A DNA stretch of 64,000 nt, taken from NCBI RefSeq assembly GCF_003130705.1, contig NZ_CP021354.1, positions 3,968,001-4,032,000 of the forward strand. The letters are read 5' to 3'. This DNA is from Rhodococcus oxybenzonivorans (GTDB lineage Bacteria > Actinomycetota > Actinomycetes > Mycobacteriales > Mycobacteriaceae). The notes beneath the pieces were generated by a model that saw only the letters and a program-made list of their open reading frames with translations, was not told where the DNA came from and ran no database searches. Every line of letters begins with the position of its first letter. The first letter of the stretch is position 1. Shown here in pieces: positions 44,298 through 52,515 of this stretch. Both the position numbers and the translations under genes were made by a program.

Positions 44298-45191
44298 GTG
44301 ACCGTCCAGCATCCGCGTCCCATCGGCCCCACTCTCGACCCTCGCATCGCGGTATTGACCCGCCCCGACGGCCGCGTCCAGTTCGGCTGGGATCCTGAGC
44401 GTGCCCTGATCCTCGAGCCGCCGCCCGGAATCCTCACTGAGCAACTCCTGGCAATTCTCCGATTACTCGACGGTAAGACCTCCCGACCGCACGTGCTCTG
44501 GACGGCGGTCGAAAGCGGTATGTCGCCCACCGACTTCTCGAAGCTTCTCGGGGACCTCGACAGGGCAGGACTGCTCGACGTCACGGACTCCCCCGACGCC
44601 GCCGAGACCCATACGGTTCGGGTGCACGGTCGCGGACCGCTCTCGGACGCAGTCTCGGCGGGACTGACCGATGCCGGCATCCGCGTCTCGCGGTCGTCCC
44701 GCTATTCCGCAGAAGGCGACGTGCGACGGTGGAACGCGACCTGCGCCGTGCTCGCCGACGATCTGGTTGCCGAGCCGCGACTGGTCGCCGATCTCGTGCG
44801 CAGCGGGATCCCCCACCTTCCCGTGCGGGTACGTGACGGGCGAGGAGTCGTAGGTCCGCTCGTTCTCCCCGGTCACACCAGCTGTCTCCGCTGCGCTGAT
44901 CTGCTTCGCTCGGCCTACGACCAGGACTGGCCGCATCTGGCCGCACAACTCCTCGGGACGGTCGGGCACGCAAGCCCCGCGGTCATCATGGCGACCACTG
45001 CCGTGGCGCTGGGGCAACTCGAGGTCGTCCTGTCTTCTCCTCGCGGGCACGCACCTGCCAGCCTCGACGCGACCCTCGAGATCGACCTCGGCGCTCACCG
45101 ACTGGTCACCCGAAGATGGCCGAGGCAGGTGACCTGCAGCTGTGCGTACCTGGCACCCGCTGTGGGCGAATCGAGCCGTCTTCCGTCATGA
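44298..45191 (+). CDS. Cyclodehydratase/ThiF-like protein without a peptide cluster
   Basis: 297 aa protein resembling the E1/ocin-ThiF-like partner of TOMM (thiazole/oxazole) cyclodehydratases: a winged-helix-like N-terminal part (LLAILRLLDGKTSRPHVLW), a Rossmann-like middle (VRVHGRGPLSDAVSAGL), then GHTSCLRCADLLRSAYDQDW with a CxxC near 196 and a final CSCAYL, the usual zinc ligands. No precursor peptide, YcaO or dehydrogenase is nearby. It stands before the ABC1 kinase, as Rv3196 stands before Rv3197. Function unknown. Start GTG 44298. Confidence 0.7.
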   Translation: MTVQHPRPIGPTLDPRIAVLTRPDGRVQFGWDPERALILEPPPGILTEQLLAILRLLDGKTSRPHVLWTAVESGMSPTDFSKLLGDLDRAGLLDVTDSPDAAETHTVRVHGRGPLSDAVSAGLTDAGIRVSRSSRYSAEGDVRRWNATCAVLADDLVAEPRLVADLVRSGIPHLPVRVRDGRGVVGPLVLPGHTSCLRCADLLRSAYDQDWPHLAAQLLGTVGHASPAVIMATTAVALGQLEVVLSSPRGHAPASLDATLEIDLGAHRLVTRRWPRQVTCSCAYLAPAVGESSRLPS

Positions 45192-45198
45192 TGGTGGA

Positions 45199-46542
45199 GT
45201 GTCCGACATCCCCCGCAGGAGTTCTGCCCGCACCGCCAAACTCGCGAGCATTCCCTTAGGGATCGCCGGTCGTGCCGCCGTCGGGTTCGGCAGGAAGCTG
45301 ACCGGCGGCGACCGGGTGGAGATCGACGCGCAGCTGAGCGCACGGGCAGCGGAGCAGTTGTTCGCCGTACTCGGTGAACTCAAGGGCGGGGCCATGAAGC
45401 TCGGTCAAGCCCTCAGTGTGATGGAGGCGGCGATCCCCGAGGAGTTCGCCGAGCCCTACCGGGAGTCGCTCAACAAACTTCAGGCGCAGGCTCCTCCCCT
45501 TCCTGCACGCGCTGTGCACAGAATGCTGGACCAGCAGCTCGGTACCAAATGGCGTGAGCGGTTCATGTCCTTCGACGACACGCCGACCGCCTCGGCCAGC
45601 ATCGGGCAGGTACATCGCGCCGTGTGGGCCGACGGCCGGGACGTCGCCGTCAAGGTGCAGTATCCGGGGGCCGACGAAGCCCTGCGAGCAGACCTCAAGA
45701 CCCTCGGACGTTTCGCGGGTCTCTTTGCGTCGGTGATGCCCGGCGTCGACGTGCGTCCCGTCATCGACGAGTTCACTGCCCGCACCGAAGAGGAACTCGA
45801 CTACCGCATCGAGGCGAACAATCAGCGCCGGTTCGCCAAGGTCTACGACGGCGATCCGCAGTTCGCGGTCCCGCACGTCGTCGCAAGCTCCCCCAAGGTG
45901 GTGGTGAGCGAGTGGATGACCGCGAAGCCGCTCTCGGCCATCATCGCCGACGGAACACCCGAGGAACGCAACACTGCGGGCGCTCTGCTGGCCGAATTCC
46001 ACTTCGCCTCCCCTGCGCGGGTCGGACTGCTGCACTGCGATCCCCATCCGGGAAACTTCATGTTGCACAGCGACGGTCGGCTCGGCGTCATCGACTTCGG
46101 TGCTGCCGCACCCTTTCCCGACGGCCTGCCTCCCGTCCTCGGCACGATGGTGCGTCTGGCACTGCACGAGCAGTTCGACGAGCTGACGGAGTTGCTGCAC
46201 GCCAACGGATTCGTTCTTCCCGGTCGGACCGTAACCGACAAGGAGATCGCCGACTACCTGCGTCCGCTGACGGATCCGATTCGGACCGAATCCTTCCACT
46301 TCACCCGTGCCTGGCTACAGAAGGCTGCCGGCACCGCAACGGACTTCAACAGCGCACAGTTTCGGACTGCCCGAGCCCTGAGTTTGCCACCCGAGTACCT
46401 CATGATTTTCCGAGTCCTCGTCGGCTCGGTGGGTATCTGCGCTCAGCTCGATGCGTACGCGCCCTATATGGCGATCCTCACGCGGTGGCTTCCCGGATTC
46501 GACGATCCGACGCAGGAGGGCGACGGCACCACCGTCCGCTGA
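45199..46542 (+). CDS. ABC1/UbiB-family atypical kinase
   Basis: 447 aa, equal to the Rv3197 length I recall. Diagnostic motifs: KxGQ in GELKGGAMKLGQALSVMEA near residue 58, ASIGQVHRA near 133, the Ala-rich nucleotide loop and VAVKVQYPG near 150, HCDPHPGNFML near 275 and GVIDFGAAAPFP near 293. In mycobacteria it has been linked to macrolide and stress tolerance next to whiB7; its client is unclear. GTG 45199 starts eight bases after the upstream stop, so both genes are co-transcribed. Confidence 0.9.
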   Translation: MSDIPRRSSARTAKLASIPLGIAGRAAVGFGRKLTGGDRVEIDAQLSARAAEQLFAVLGELKGGAMKLGQALSVMEAAIPEEFAEPYRESLNKLQAQAPPLPARAVHRMLDQQLGTKWRERFMSFDDTPTASASIGQVHRAVWADGRDVAVKVQYPGADEALRADLKTLGRFAGLFASVMPGVDVRPVIDEFTARTEEELDYRIEANNQRRFAKVYDGDPQFAVPHVVASSPKVVVSEWMTAKPLSAIIADGTPEERNTAGALLAEFHFASPARVGLLHCDPHPGNFMLHSDGRLGVIDFGAAAPFPDGLPPVLGTMVRLALHEQFDELTELLHANGFVLPGRTVTDKEIADYLRPLTDPIRTESFHFTRAWLQKAAGTATDFNSAQFRTARALSLPPEYLMIFRVLVGSVGICAQLDAYAPYMAILTRWLPGFDDPTQEGDGTTVR

Positions 46543-46551
46543 ACGACGTCA

Positions 46552-46594
46552 GGCGTCCGCCCAGACAACTCGTGCGAGTTCCCGGGCGGACGCC
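46552..46594. terminator. Bidirectional terminator between ABC1 gene and whiB7
   Basis: GGCGTCCGCCC/GGGCGGACGCC of 11 base pairs with a nested AACTCG/CGAGTT hairpin. It follows the ABC1 stop by ten bases and the whiB7 stop by about 20 on the other strand. Confidence 0.8.
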
Positions 46595-46615
46595 GTTGTC
46601 CATGCACTCGACTGG

Positions 46616-46936
46616 TCAGGCACACACCAGAGTCTGCGCCTTGCGCGGGCGGCCGCGAGGGCGCTTACGGGCGACCACGACTCCCTGATCGAAAATTTCG
46701 CCGCCCCAGACTCCCCACGGCTCGCCCCGATCGAGCGCTGCATCGAGGCAGCGCAACCGGATCGGGCACGACGCGCACAGCGCCTTGGCCTGCTCCAGCT
46801 GGGTGGGGGAATCCGCGAACCACAGGTCCGGATCGTCGGCCCGGCAGGGCAGATCCCGTCGGGTGGAAACAATGTCAACAAATCCGCTTGTGGCGGTTGA
46901 GGTTTCGGATACCCCTCGGCATGTCACGGTAGACAC
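46616..46936 (-). CDS. whiB7: WhiB7 redox-responsive transcription activator
   Basis: 106 aa Fe-S regulator that binds the primary sigma factor and turns on intrinsic antibiotic-resistance genes. Four cluster ligands are in LPCRADDPDLWF, ALCASCPIRLRC (Cys near residues 30, 54, 57, 63), then the G-turn GVWGG and the WhiB7-specific AT-hook RGRPRK near the C-terminus. GTG 46936 has AGAGGAG nine bases upstream. It has a long leader with a small ORF and attenuator, and an AT-rich promoter typical for autoregulation. Confidence 0.95.
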   Translation of the reverse strand: MSTVTCRGVSETSTATSGFVDIVSTRRDLPCRADDPDLWFADSPTQLEQAKALCASCPIRLRCLDAALDRGEPWGVWGGEIFDQGVVVARKRPRGRPRKAQTLVCA

Positions 46937-47037
46937 GTCGTTCTCCTCTGCTCTCAGTGCGTCGGTCGTTTGTCGGTTCGATGTACAAGGTGCGAACCAG
47001 AGCCGAGGCTGCGAGCGAGGAAAGTGCTCGAACTACA

Positions 47038-47071
47038 AAGGCCACGGTCCGCGATGCGGGTCCGTGGCCTT
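47038..47071 (-). terminator. Attenuator hairpin in the whiB7 leader
   Basis: AAGGCCACGG/CCGTGGCCTT stem of ten base pairs with an inner CGC/GCG extension; on the minus strand it is followed by TTTGTAG. It lies between the leader ORF and the whiB7 ribosome binding site, about 100 bases before whiB7. Antibiotic-stalled translation of the ORF is thought in mycobacteria to prevent this terminator from forming. Confidence 0.8.
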
Positions 47072-47091
47072 GGAAAGACGGTGGGAGTGTT

Positions 47092-47256
47092 CTAGCGAGG
47101 AATTCCTCGACAACTCCGCGACACGGACTCGGCTGCTGCTGCGGGACGACGACGGGATGCCGACCAGGCAATTGCCGGTGCCGCCTCCGTCGCGCTCATG
47201 CCGAGCAACGCAGAGGTGGCAGCGACTGCCGTCTTGTGTACGGAGTAGAACTTCAT
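47092..47256 (-). CDS. Leader ORF of whiB7 (uORF), 54 aa
   Basis: Begins MKFYSVHKTAVAATSALLG with GGAGGTGG upstream and ends RGIPR followed by TAG, 20 bases before the attenuator stem. The position, good ribosome site and proximity to the attenuator match the regulatory uORF of mycobacterial whiB7. The peptide product itself is probably unimportant. The amino-acid sequence is not otherwise recognised. Confidence 0.7.
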   Translation of the reverse strand: MKFYSVHKTAVAATSALLGMSATEAAPAIAWSASRRRPAAAAESVSRSCRGIPR

Positions 47257-47323
47257 GTCGGGGCCACCTCCATTTCTTGTCGAACCGATGTGAACTGCAC
47301 GAGTCCCCCCGTGCGCTGAAACC

Positions 47324-47361
47324 ACAGTAGGCAAAATTCCATATCCGCACAACCTATTTTT
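47324..47361 (-). promoter_or_regulatory. whiB7 promoter with AT-rich WhiB7 site
   Basis: On the minus strand: AAAAATAGG (47353-47361) directly before -35 TTGTGC (47347-47352), a 17-base spacer, and -10 TACTGT (47324-47329). The AT-rich block right upstream of the -35 is where the WhiB7 AT-hook contacts DNA with sigma-A, so this is probably the autoregulated start. The leader transcript would be about 380 bases. Confidence 0.7.
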
Positions 47362-47406
47362 GACCTGCGGCGATGCGCCTTTTGTTCGCCTGCGGACGGA
47401 GAGTCG

Positions 47407-49542
47407 TCATGGCGATCCGCTCGATCTGATCACACCCAGCACATCCTCACCGAACTGTTCGAGCTTCTTGGCGCCGATCCCGGGGATCGCGACAAGTCCC
47501 CGGTCGTCCTGCGGGCGCTGTTCGGCGAGCGCCGTCAGCGTGTTGTCGCTGAACACCACATACGCGGGCACCTTCAATTCCCTGGACTTCTCGAGCCGCC
47601 ACGACCTCAGCGAATCGAGCAGTTCCACATCCACATTCGACGGGCAACCTTCACACCGTCCGAGCATCGTGGCCGTGGTACCGATCAGTGGCTTTCCACA
47701 CAGTCGGCACCGCGGACGCTTCTTCGCGTTCTGGGGTGGAGCGGCGATGCGCGACGCCGGCGAGTCTTCCGGAATCAGCCCGTGCAAGAACCGGGAACGC
47801 CGACGGCTCTTGCGGCCGCCCTCGTTGCGGGAGAGCGCCCAGGACATCTGCAGGTGTTCGCGCGCACGGGTGACCCCGACATAGAGAAGCCTGCGCTCCT
47901 CCTCGATCGCGGCCTCGTCGGGAGCCGAGTTGGCATCGCCCAGCACGTGCTGAATGGGCAAGGTGCCGTCCGTCAGACCTACCAGGAACACCGCGTCCCA
48001 CTCGAGTCCCTTCGCGGCATGCAACGACGCCAGCGTGACGCCCTGTACCACCGGTGGGTGCCGCGCCTCCGCGCGAAGGCCGAGTTCGCGGAGCAGTCCG
48101 TCGAGCGTCAGATCGGGATCCTGCGCCAGCTGTTCCTCCGTGAGAGCGACGAGCGCGGACAGCGAGGACCATCGCTCGCGGGCCTGCGCACCCGAAGGTT
48201 CCGTGTCGGTCAAACCCAGCGGCACCAGCACGGCACGCACCAGGGTGACGAGGTCGGCACCGACCGCATCGGGCAGGTCGTCGCGACCGGCCGCCTGACG
48301 CAGTGCCGATACGGCCTGACGAACTTCGGTCCGCGTGAAAAAGCCCTCGCCGCCGCGGACCTGATATGGGATGTCGAGCTTGGTCAGGGCCTGCTCGTGC
48401 ACCTCGGACTGGGCGTTGATCCGGTACAGCACCGCGATCTCCGCGGCAGGCGTTCCGCGGGCGATGAGCCGCTTGATCGCACGGGCCACCCCGGCGGCCT
48501 CGGCAGGCTCGTCGTCGAACTCCGCGAAAGTCGGTTCGGGCCCCGACTTCCGCTGGCCGATCAACTGCAACCGCGTACCAGCGATCCTGCCCCGCGCCGC
48601 GCCGATCACCCGGTTGGCCATCGAGACCACCTCGGGGGTCGACCGGTAGTCGCGCTCGAGGCGGACAACGGTGGCTTCGGGGAACCGTCGCGAGAAGTCG
48701 AGCAGATAGTTGGGCGTGGCGCCCGTGAACGAGTAGATGGTCTGGTTGGCATCGCCGACGACCGTGAGATCGTCCCGCTCACCGAGCCATGCATCGAGCA
48801 CCCGCTGCTGCAGTGGCGTCACGTCCTGGTACTCGTCGACCACGAAGCACCGGTACCGGTCCCGGAACTCCTCTGCTACCGCCGAATGCTCCTCCAGGGC
48901 GGCCGCGGTGTGCAGCAGGAGGTCGTCGAAGTCGAGCAGCATCGCATCCTGGCCTCGAGCCTTGAGTTGCTCGTAACCGTGATACACCTCGGCCACTTTG
49001 GCGGCGTCGGCAGGCGCCTCGCGGTGCACCTTCGCCACCGCGCGCGGATAGTCCTCCGGCGCGATCAGTGACGCCTTGGCCCATTCGATCTCACTTGCCA
49101 GGTCCCGAACACTTTCGGTACTGGTGGACAACCCAACCCGGCCGGCCGCAGCGGAGACCACCGCGAACTTTCGGTCCAGCAGCCGCCATTCGGTGTCTCC
49201 GACCACTTGCGGCCAGAAGTACCTCAGCTGGCGCAGTGCGGCCGCGTGGAAGGTGCGCGCCTGCACCTGGGTGCCGCCGTCACCGATTCCGAGGCTCCTC
49301 AGCCTGCCTCGCATCTCCCCCGCAGCCCGGGCCGTGAACGTGACCGCCAGTACCTGTCCCGCCGCGACGTGTCCGCTGGCGACGAGGTGGGCGATCCTTC
49401 GGGTGATGGTCCGCGTCTTTCCCGTGCCCGCGCCCGCCAGCACGCAGACCGGACCACGAGGCGCGAGGACGGCCGCGGACTGTTCGGGATCGAGGCCGGT
49501 ACTCGTCACCTCGGGGGCACCTGCTGACATGGCGTCCATCAT
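47407..49542 (-). CDS. uvrD2: ATP-dependent DNA helicase UvrD2
   Basis: 711 aa superfamily 1 helicase essential in mycobacteria. Walker [21 protein letters not shown] near residue 35, Walker [15 protein letters not shown] near 232, QTIYSFTGA near 265 and [20 protein letters not shown] near 550. After the motor come a tetracysteine unit [22 protein letters not shown] (split: CRLCGKP and RCEGC) and an HRDC domain ([18 protein letters not shown] near 640), both UvrD2 hallmarks. The start is one of three ATGs at 49542, 49539 or 49530. Convergent with nothing; it ends near the whiB7 promoter. Confidence 0.94.
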   Translation of the reverse strand: MMDAMSAGAPEVTSTGLDPEQSAAVLAPRGPVCVLAGAGTGKTRTITRRIAHLVASGHVAAGQVLAVTFTARAAGEMRGRLRSLGIGDGGTQVQARTFHAAALRQLRYFWPQVVGDTEWRLLDRKFAVVSAAAGRVGLSTSTESVRDLASEIEWAKASLIAPEDYPRAVAKVHREAPADAAKVAEVYHGYEQLKARGQDAMLLDFDDLLLHTAAALEEHSAVAEEFRDRYRCFVVDEYQDVTPLQQRVLDAWLGERDDLTVVGDANQTIYSFTGATPNYLLDFSRRFPEATVVRLERDYRSTPEVVSMANRVIGAARGRIAGTRLQLIGQRKSGPEPTFAEFDDEPAEAAGVARAIKRLIARGTPAAEIAVLYRINAQSEVHEQALTKLDIPYQVRGGEGFFTRTEVRQAVSALRQAAGRDDLPDAVGADLVTLVRAVLVPLGLTDTEPSGAQARERWSSLSALVALTEEQLAQDPDLTLDGLLRELGLRAEARHPPVVQGVTLASLHAAKGLEWDAVFLVGLTDGTLPIQHVLGDANSAPDEAAIEEERRLLYVGVTRAREHLQMSWALSRNEGGRKSRRRSRFLHGLIPEDSPASRIAAPPQNAKKRPRCRLCGKPLIGTTATMLGRCEGCPSNVDVELLDSLRSWRLEKSRELKVPAYVVFSDNTLTALAEQRPQDDRGLVAIPGIGAKKLEQFGEDVLGVIRSSGSP

Positions 49543-49622
49543 GGCAGGGACAACCGACACCCCGCGCAGCGGTGGAAGAGCCGCATGGGAACACTTCACT
49601 CGGCCGTGGTGTTATATGCGCC

Positions 49623-49877
49623 GTGACTGCTACAGACAACAAGGCCCTGACCATCTACTCCACCACCTGGTGTGGCTACTGCCGGCGCTTGAAGAAGCAG
49701 CTGGACGAGTCCGGCATCGGCTATGTGGAGATCGACATCGAGGAGGATCCGGCCTCGGCCGAGTTCGTCGGTAGCGTGAACGGTGGCAACCACGTCGTCC
49801 CCACGGTCAAGTTCGCCGACGGCAGCACCGCGACCAACCCGTCCCTGTCCCAGGTCAAGAAGGCACTCGGGGTCTAG
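49623..49877 (+). CDS. mrx1: Mycoredoxin 1 (glutaredoxin-like)
   Basis: 84 aa thiol-transferase that reduces mycothiol mixed disulfides. The active site STTWCGYCRRLKKQL has CGYC at residues 17-20, followed by a glutaredoxin-type NGGNHVVPTVKFADGST near 53 with the cis-Pro and thiol-binding Thr-Val. Start GTG 49623. Same position next to UvrD2 and NudC as Rv3198A. Its 3' end overlaps the convergent nudC by four bases. Confidence 0.93.
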   Translation: MTATDNKALTIYSTTWCGYCRRLKKQLDESGIGYVEIDIEEDPASAEFVGSVNGGNHVVPTVKFADGSTATNPSLSQVKKALGV

Positions 49878-50788
49878 GCCTTCGCCCCGTCTGCCCCCAC
49901 CCAGGATTCGATCATTCCGCGGGCAATGGAAATCGAGCCGGGGAGCAGCAGGGGTGCGTCGGCGTCGGATGCCCAGTCACCGAACTCGAGTGCATTGCGC
50001 ACCTCCTCGCGGGTGAACCAGCGAGCCTCGGCGATCTCGCCGTCCGCGAAGATCAACGCGGCGTCGGGATCGCCGACGGCCGAGAATCCGATCATCACCG
50101 ACCGCGGAAACGGCCACGGCTGACTACCGAGATACTGCACGTCGCGGACCTCGAGACCCACTTCTTCCTTGATCTCGCGCATCACACACGTCTCGAGCGA
50201 CTCTCCCGCCTCGACGAATCCGGCGAGAATCGAGAACCGGCGCGGCGGCCACGTGGGTTGCCGTGCCAGTAGCACCCGGTCTCCGTCGTCGTGGACGAGG
50301 CAGATGACGGCGGGGTCGGTGCGCGGAAACTCCTCGTGCCCGGTGCTGGTCGAAATTCGTGACCAACCCGACATCGTCGGTTCCGACGCAACGCCGTCGA
50401 GGGCGCTGAAACCGGCACTGTCGTGCCAGTTCAACATCGCGATCGCGCCGGTCAGCACGCCGGCATCCGCATCGTCGAGCGTTCCGCCCAGCACGCGAAG
50501 GTCGGCCAACTCGCCGGTCATGGCCTGCACGCGCACCGCCCAGACATGCCGGTCCTTGCGGATGCCCAGGAAAACCGCACCGCGGACGGGTTCCGGACCG
50601 AGCTCGGTTGCCGCTCCGAACACGAGGCCGTCGTCGTCGACACGGACCTGACCGCGATGGTTGACCCGCAGAAGTACCGCGTCCTGCCATCCCGTTCGCA
50701 GGGCGTCGGTGTCCGAACGCAAGTCTTCGGCGCGGCCGACCGCGGAGCGCGACAGGAGCGGGGTTTCGTTCAACCGGAATGCAGTCAC
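49874..50788 (-). CDS. nudC: NADH pyrophosphatase / NAD-cap hydrolase NudC
   Basis: 304 aa Nudix hydrolase splitting NAD(H) and possibly removing NAD caps from RNA. The Nudix box is GFVEAGESLETCVMREIKEE with VGL following, near residues 195-217; the NudC-specific SQPWPFPRSVMIGF comes directly after near 230. The usual four-Cys zinc ribbon ahead of the Nudix domain is not present: the region reads STSTGHEEFPRTDPAVI. Start GTG 50788; upstream in-frame sequence lacks similarity. Divergent neighbours are the potassium channel and mycoredoxin. Confidence 0.88.
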   Translation of the reverse strand: MTAFRLNETPLLSRSAVGRAEDLRSDTDALRTGWQDAVLLRVNHRGQVRVDDDGLVFGAATELGPEPVRGAVFLGIRKDRHVWAVRVQAMTGELADLRVLGGTLDDADAGVLTGAIAMLNWHDSAGFSALDGVASEPTMSGWSRISTSTGHEEFPRTDPAVICLVHDDGDRVLLARQPTWPPRRFSILAGFVEAGESLETCVMREIKEEVGLEVRDVQYLGSQPWPFPRSVMIGFSAVGDPDAALIFADGEIAEARWFTREEVRNALEFGDWASDADAPLLLPGSISIARGMIESWVGADGAKA

Positions 50789-50807
50789 ACGTCGACAGTA
50801 CTGCCGG

Positions 50808-51875
50808 TCAGTTAGCGACCCTACGGATGTACAGCAACCGATCGTTCTCCTCCACCGAATCGACCTCCGGGGAGCCGACCCGCACCAGTCGCCCGTCCCG
50901 GACGACACCGAGGACGATGTCGGCCAGATGCCGCGGTGAACCGCCGATCTCGTCGCGTTCCACTGCCCGTTCGGCGATCGCGAAGCCGGCCTCCGGAGTC
51001 AGCAGATCCTCCATCATCTCGACGACACTGGGAGTGGTCGTCGCGATGCCGAGCAGCCGGCCCGCGGTCTCGGAGGAGACCACCACCGAGTCGGCGCCCG
51101 ACTGCCGCAGCAGGTGGGTGTTCTCCGACTCTCGAATGGCCGCGACAATCTTCGCTTGCGGCGCGATCTCGCGTGCCGTCAGGGTGACGAGAACGGCGGT
51201 GTCGTCGCGGTTGGCCGCCACGATGATGGCCGCCGCATTCTGGGCCCCCGCCAACCGCAGGACATCCGACTTGGTGGCGGAACCGTGGACGGTGACCAGC
51301 CCTTTGCTTGCCGCCGATTCGAGGACCGCCTGATCGGTGTCGACGACGACGATGTCCGACGGGGTGACCCCGTCGCCGAGCATCGCGTCGATCGCGGTGC
51401 GCCCCTTGGTTCCGTAACCGATCACGACCGTGTGGTTGCGCACGTGCTGCCTCCAGCGCTGGATTTTGAACGCCTGGCGGGAACTCTCCGTGAGTGCGGA
51501 GAGAGTCGTACCGACCAGGACGATGAGGAAGAAGATTCGAAGGGGTGTGATGAGCAGAACGTTGATCAGTCGCGCCGACGGCGTGAACGGAGTGATGTCG
51601 CCGTACCCCGTCGTCGACAACGACACCGTGGCGTAATAGACGCAATCGAGGAGGGACAACTCGTTGTCCTGGGCGTCGCGATACCCGGCGCGATCGATGT
51701 AGACGATCAGGACGGCCAGGGCCAAAGCGGCGAGAGCGATCGCCACTCGGCGGTAGATCGCCCGCGCAGGACTGGTCTGCAACTGGGGAATCCTGAGGAC
51801 ACCCACCAGTGCGAAGTCCGGCCGGTCCGTCAAGGTGTCCGACCTGTTCAATCTCGCACGTAGCCTACCGGCCAT
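50808..51875 (-). CDS. Potassium channel with RCK/TrkA-N regulatory domain
   Basis: 355 aa, the length I recall for Rv3200c. Two helices flank the selectivity filter TVSLSTTGYGDITPF near residue 90, then a cytoplasmic RCK domain VVIGYGTKGRTAIDAML near 145 with the GxGxxG NAD-binding loop, followed by a TrkA-C-like end. Such channels set membrane potential and potassium balance. ATG 51875 has GGAG at a good distance; a GTG seven codons upstream would start inside that site. The 24-base repeat array lies immediately upstream. Confidence 0.92.
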   Translation of the reverse strand: MAGRLRARLNRSDTLTDRPDFALVGVLRIPQLQTSPARAIYRRVAIALAALALAVLIVYIDRAGYRDAQDNELSLLDCVYYATVSLSTTGYGDITPFTPSARLINVLLITPLRIFFLIVLVGTTLSALTESSRQAFKIQRWRQHVRNHTVVIGYGTKGRTAIDAMLGDGVTPSDIVVVDTDQAVLESAASKGLVTVHGSATKSDVLRLAGAQNAAAIIVAANRDDTAVLVTLTAREIAPQAKIVAAIRESENTHLLRQSGADSVVVSSETAGRLLGIATTTPSVVEMMEDLLTPEAGFAIAERAVERDEIGGSPRHLADIVLGVVRDGRLVRVGSPEVDSVEENDRLLYIRRVAN

Positions 51876-51945
51876 ATATTCGTCTCCACTGGGCACAGAA
51901 CTCCGACATCGGCTGGCAGCCTAACCCCGATTCTCCTCGAAGGGA

Positions 51946-52082
51946 CACAGCGGCGTCTCGCTCAATCGTCACAGCGGCGTCTCGCTCAATCGACACAGCG
52001 GCGTCTCGCTCAATCGACACAGCGGCGTCTCGCTCAATCGACACAGCGGCGTCTCGCTCAATCGTCACAGCGGCGTCTCGCT
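51946..52082. repeat. Tandem array of a 24-base repeat (about 5.7 copies)
   Basis: Unit CACAGCGGCGTCTCGCTCAA plus TCGA or TCGT. Five full copies start at 51946, 51970, 51994, 52018 and 52042, and a partial 17-base copy ends the array at 52082. Copies differ only at the last base (A or T). It lies between the divergent K+ channel and DoxX genes, 34 bases before the DoxX ATG. On the minus strand it would read as repeated ERDAAVSI but no convincing gene contains it. Copy number probably varies between strains. Confidence 0.9.
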
Positions 52083-52116
52083 GTCGTGACGGGAGTGATT
52101 CGGGCAAGCTGTCGTC

Positions 52117-52515
52117 ATGCAACGCGTCAGCACCCTTTCCCGGACCGGCCGCACGCCCGCGCTCCGACTCGCCGCCCTGCTTCTCGGCATGGGCGTGCTT
52201 CACTTCGTCACCCCCAAGTTCTTCGACGCGATCGTTCCCGAGCGACTCCCCGGCGACCCTCGGACGTACACCTACGCGTCCGGTGTGGCCGAACTGACGG
52301 TGGGTGCGGCACTTGTGGTACCGAGAACCCGCCGGCTCGGCGGCGGACTGGCCGCGCTGCTCTTCCTTGCGGTCTATCCGGCCAACATCTCGATGGCCGT
52401 CAACTGGCTGAAGAGCACCGAGATGTCGCGCCTGCAGAAAACTGGTGTGCTGCTGCGCCTTCCGTTGCAGATCCCGTTGGTCACCGAGGCCCTGAAGGTG
52501 CGCCGTCAGGCCTGA
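52117..52515 (+). CDS. DoxX-like membrane protein
   Basis: 132 aa with four likely helices: LRLAALLLGMGVLHFVTP, GVAELTVGAALVVP, LGGGLAALLFLAVYPANI and LLRLPLQIPLVTEAL. It resembles DoxX/SURF4-like quinone or redox-associated membrane proteins. Start ATG 52117. Its end overlaps the convergent adnB by ten bases. Role unknown; the repeat array sits in its promoter region. Confidence 0.75.
   Translation: MQRVSTLSRTGRTPALRLAALLLGMGVLHFVTPKFFDAIVPERLPGDPRTYTYASGVAELTVGAALVVPRTRRLGGGLAALLFLAVYPANISMAVNWLKSTEMSRLQKTGVLLRLPLQIPLVTEALKVRRQA

Noticed and set aside
51946..52082. Possible CRISPR array
   Set aside because: Units are strictly contiguous with no unique spacers, and there are no cas genes. 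It is a tandem repeat.
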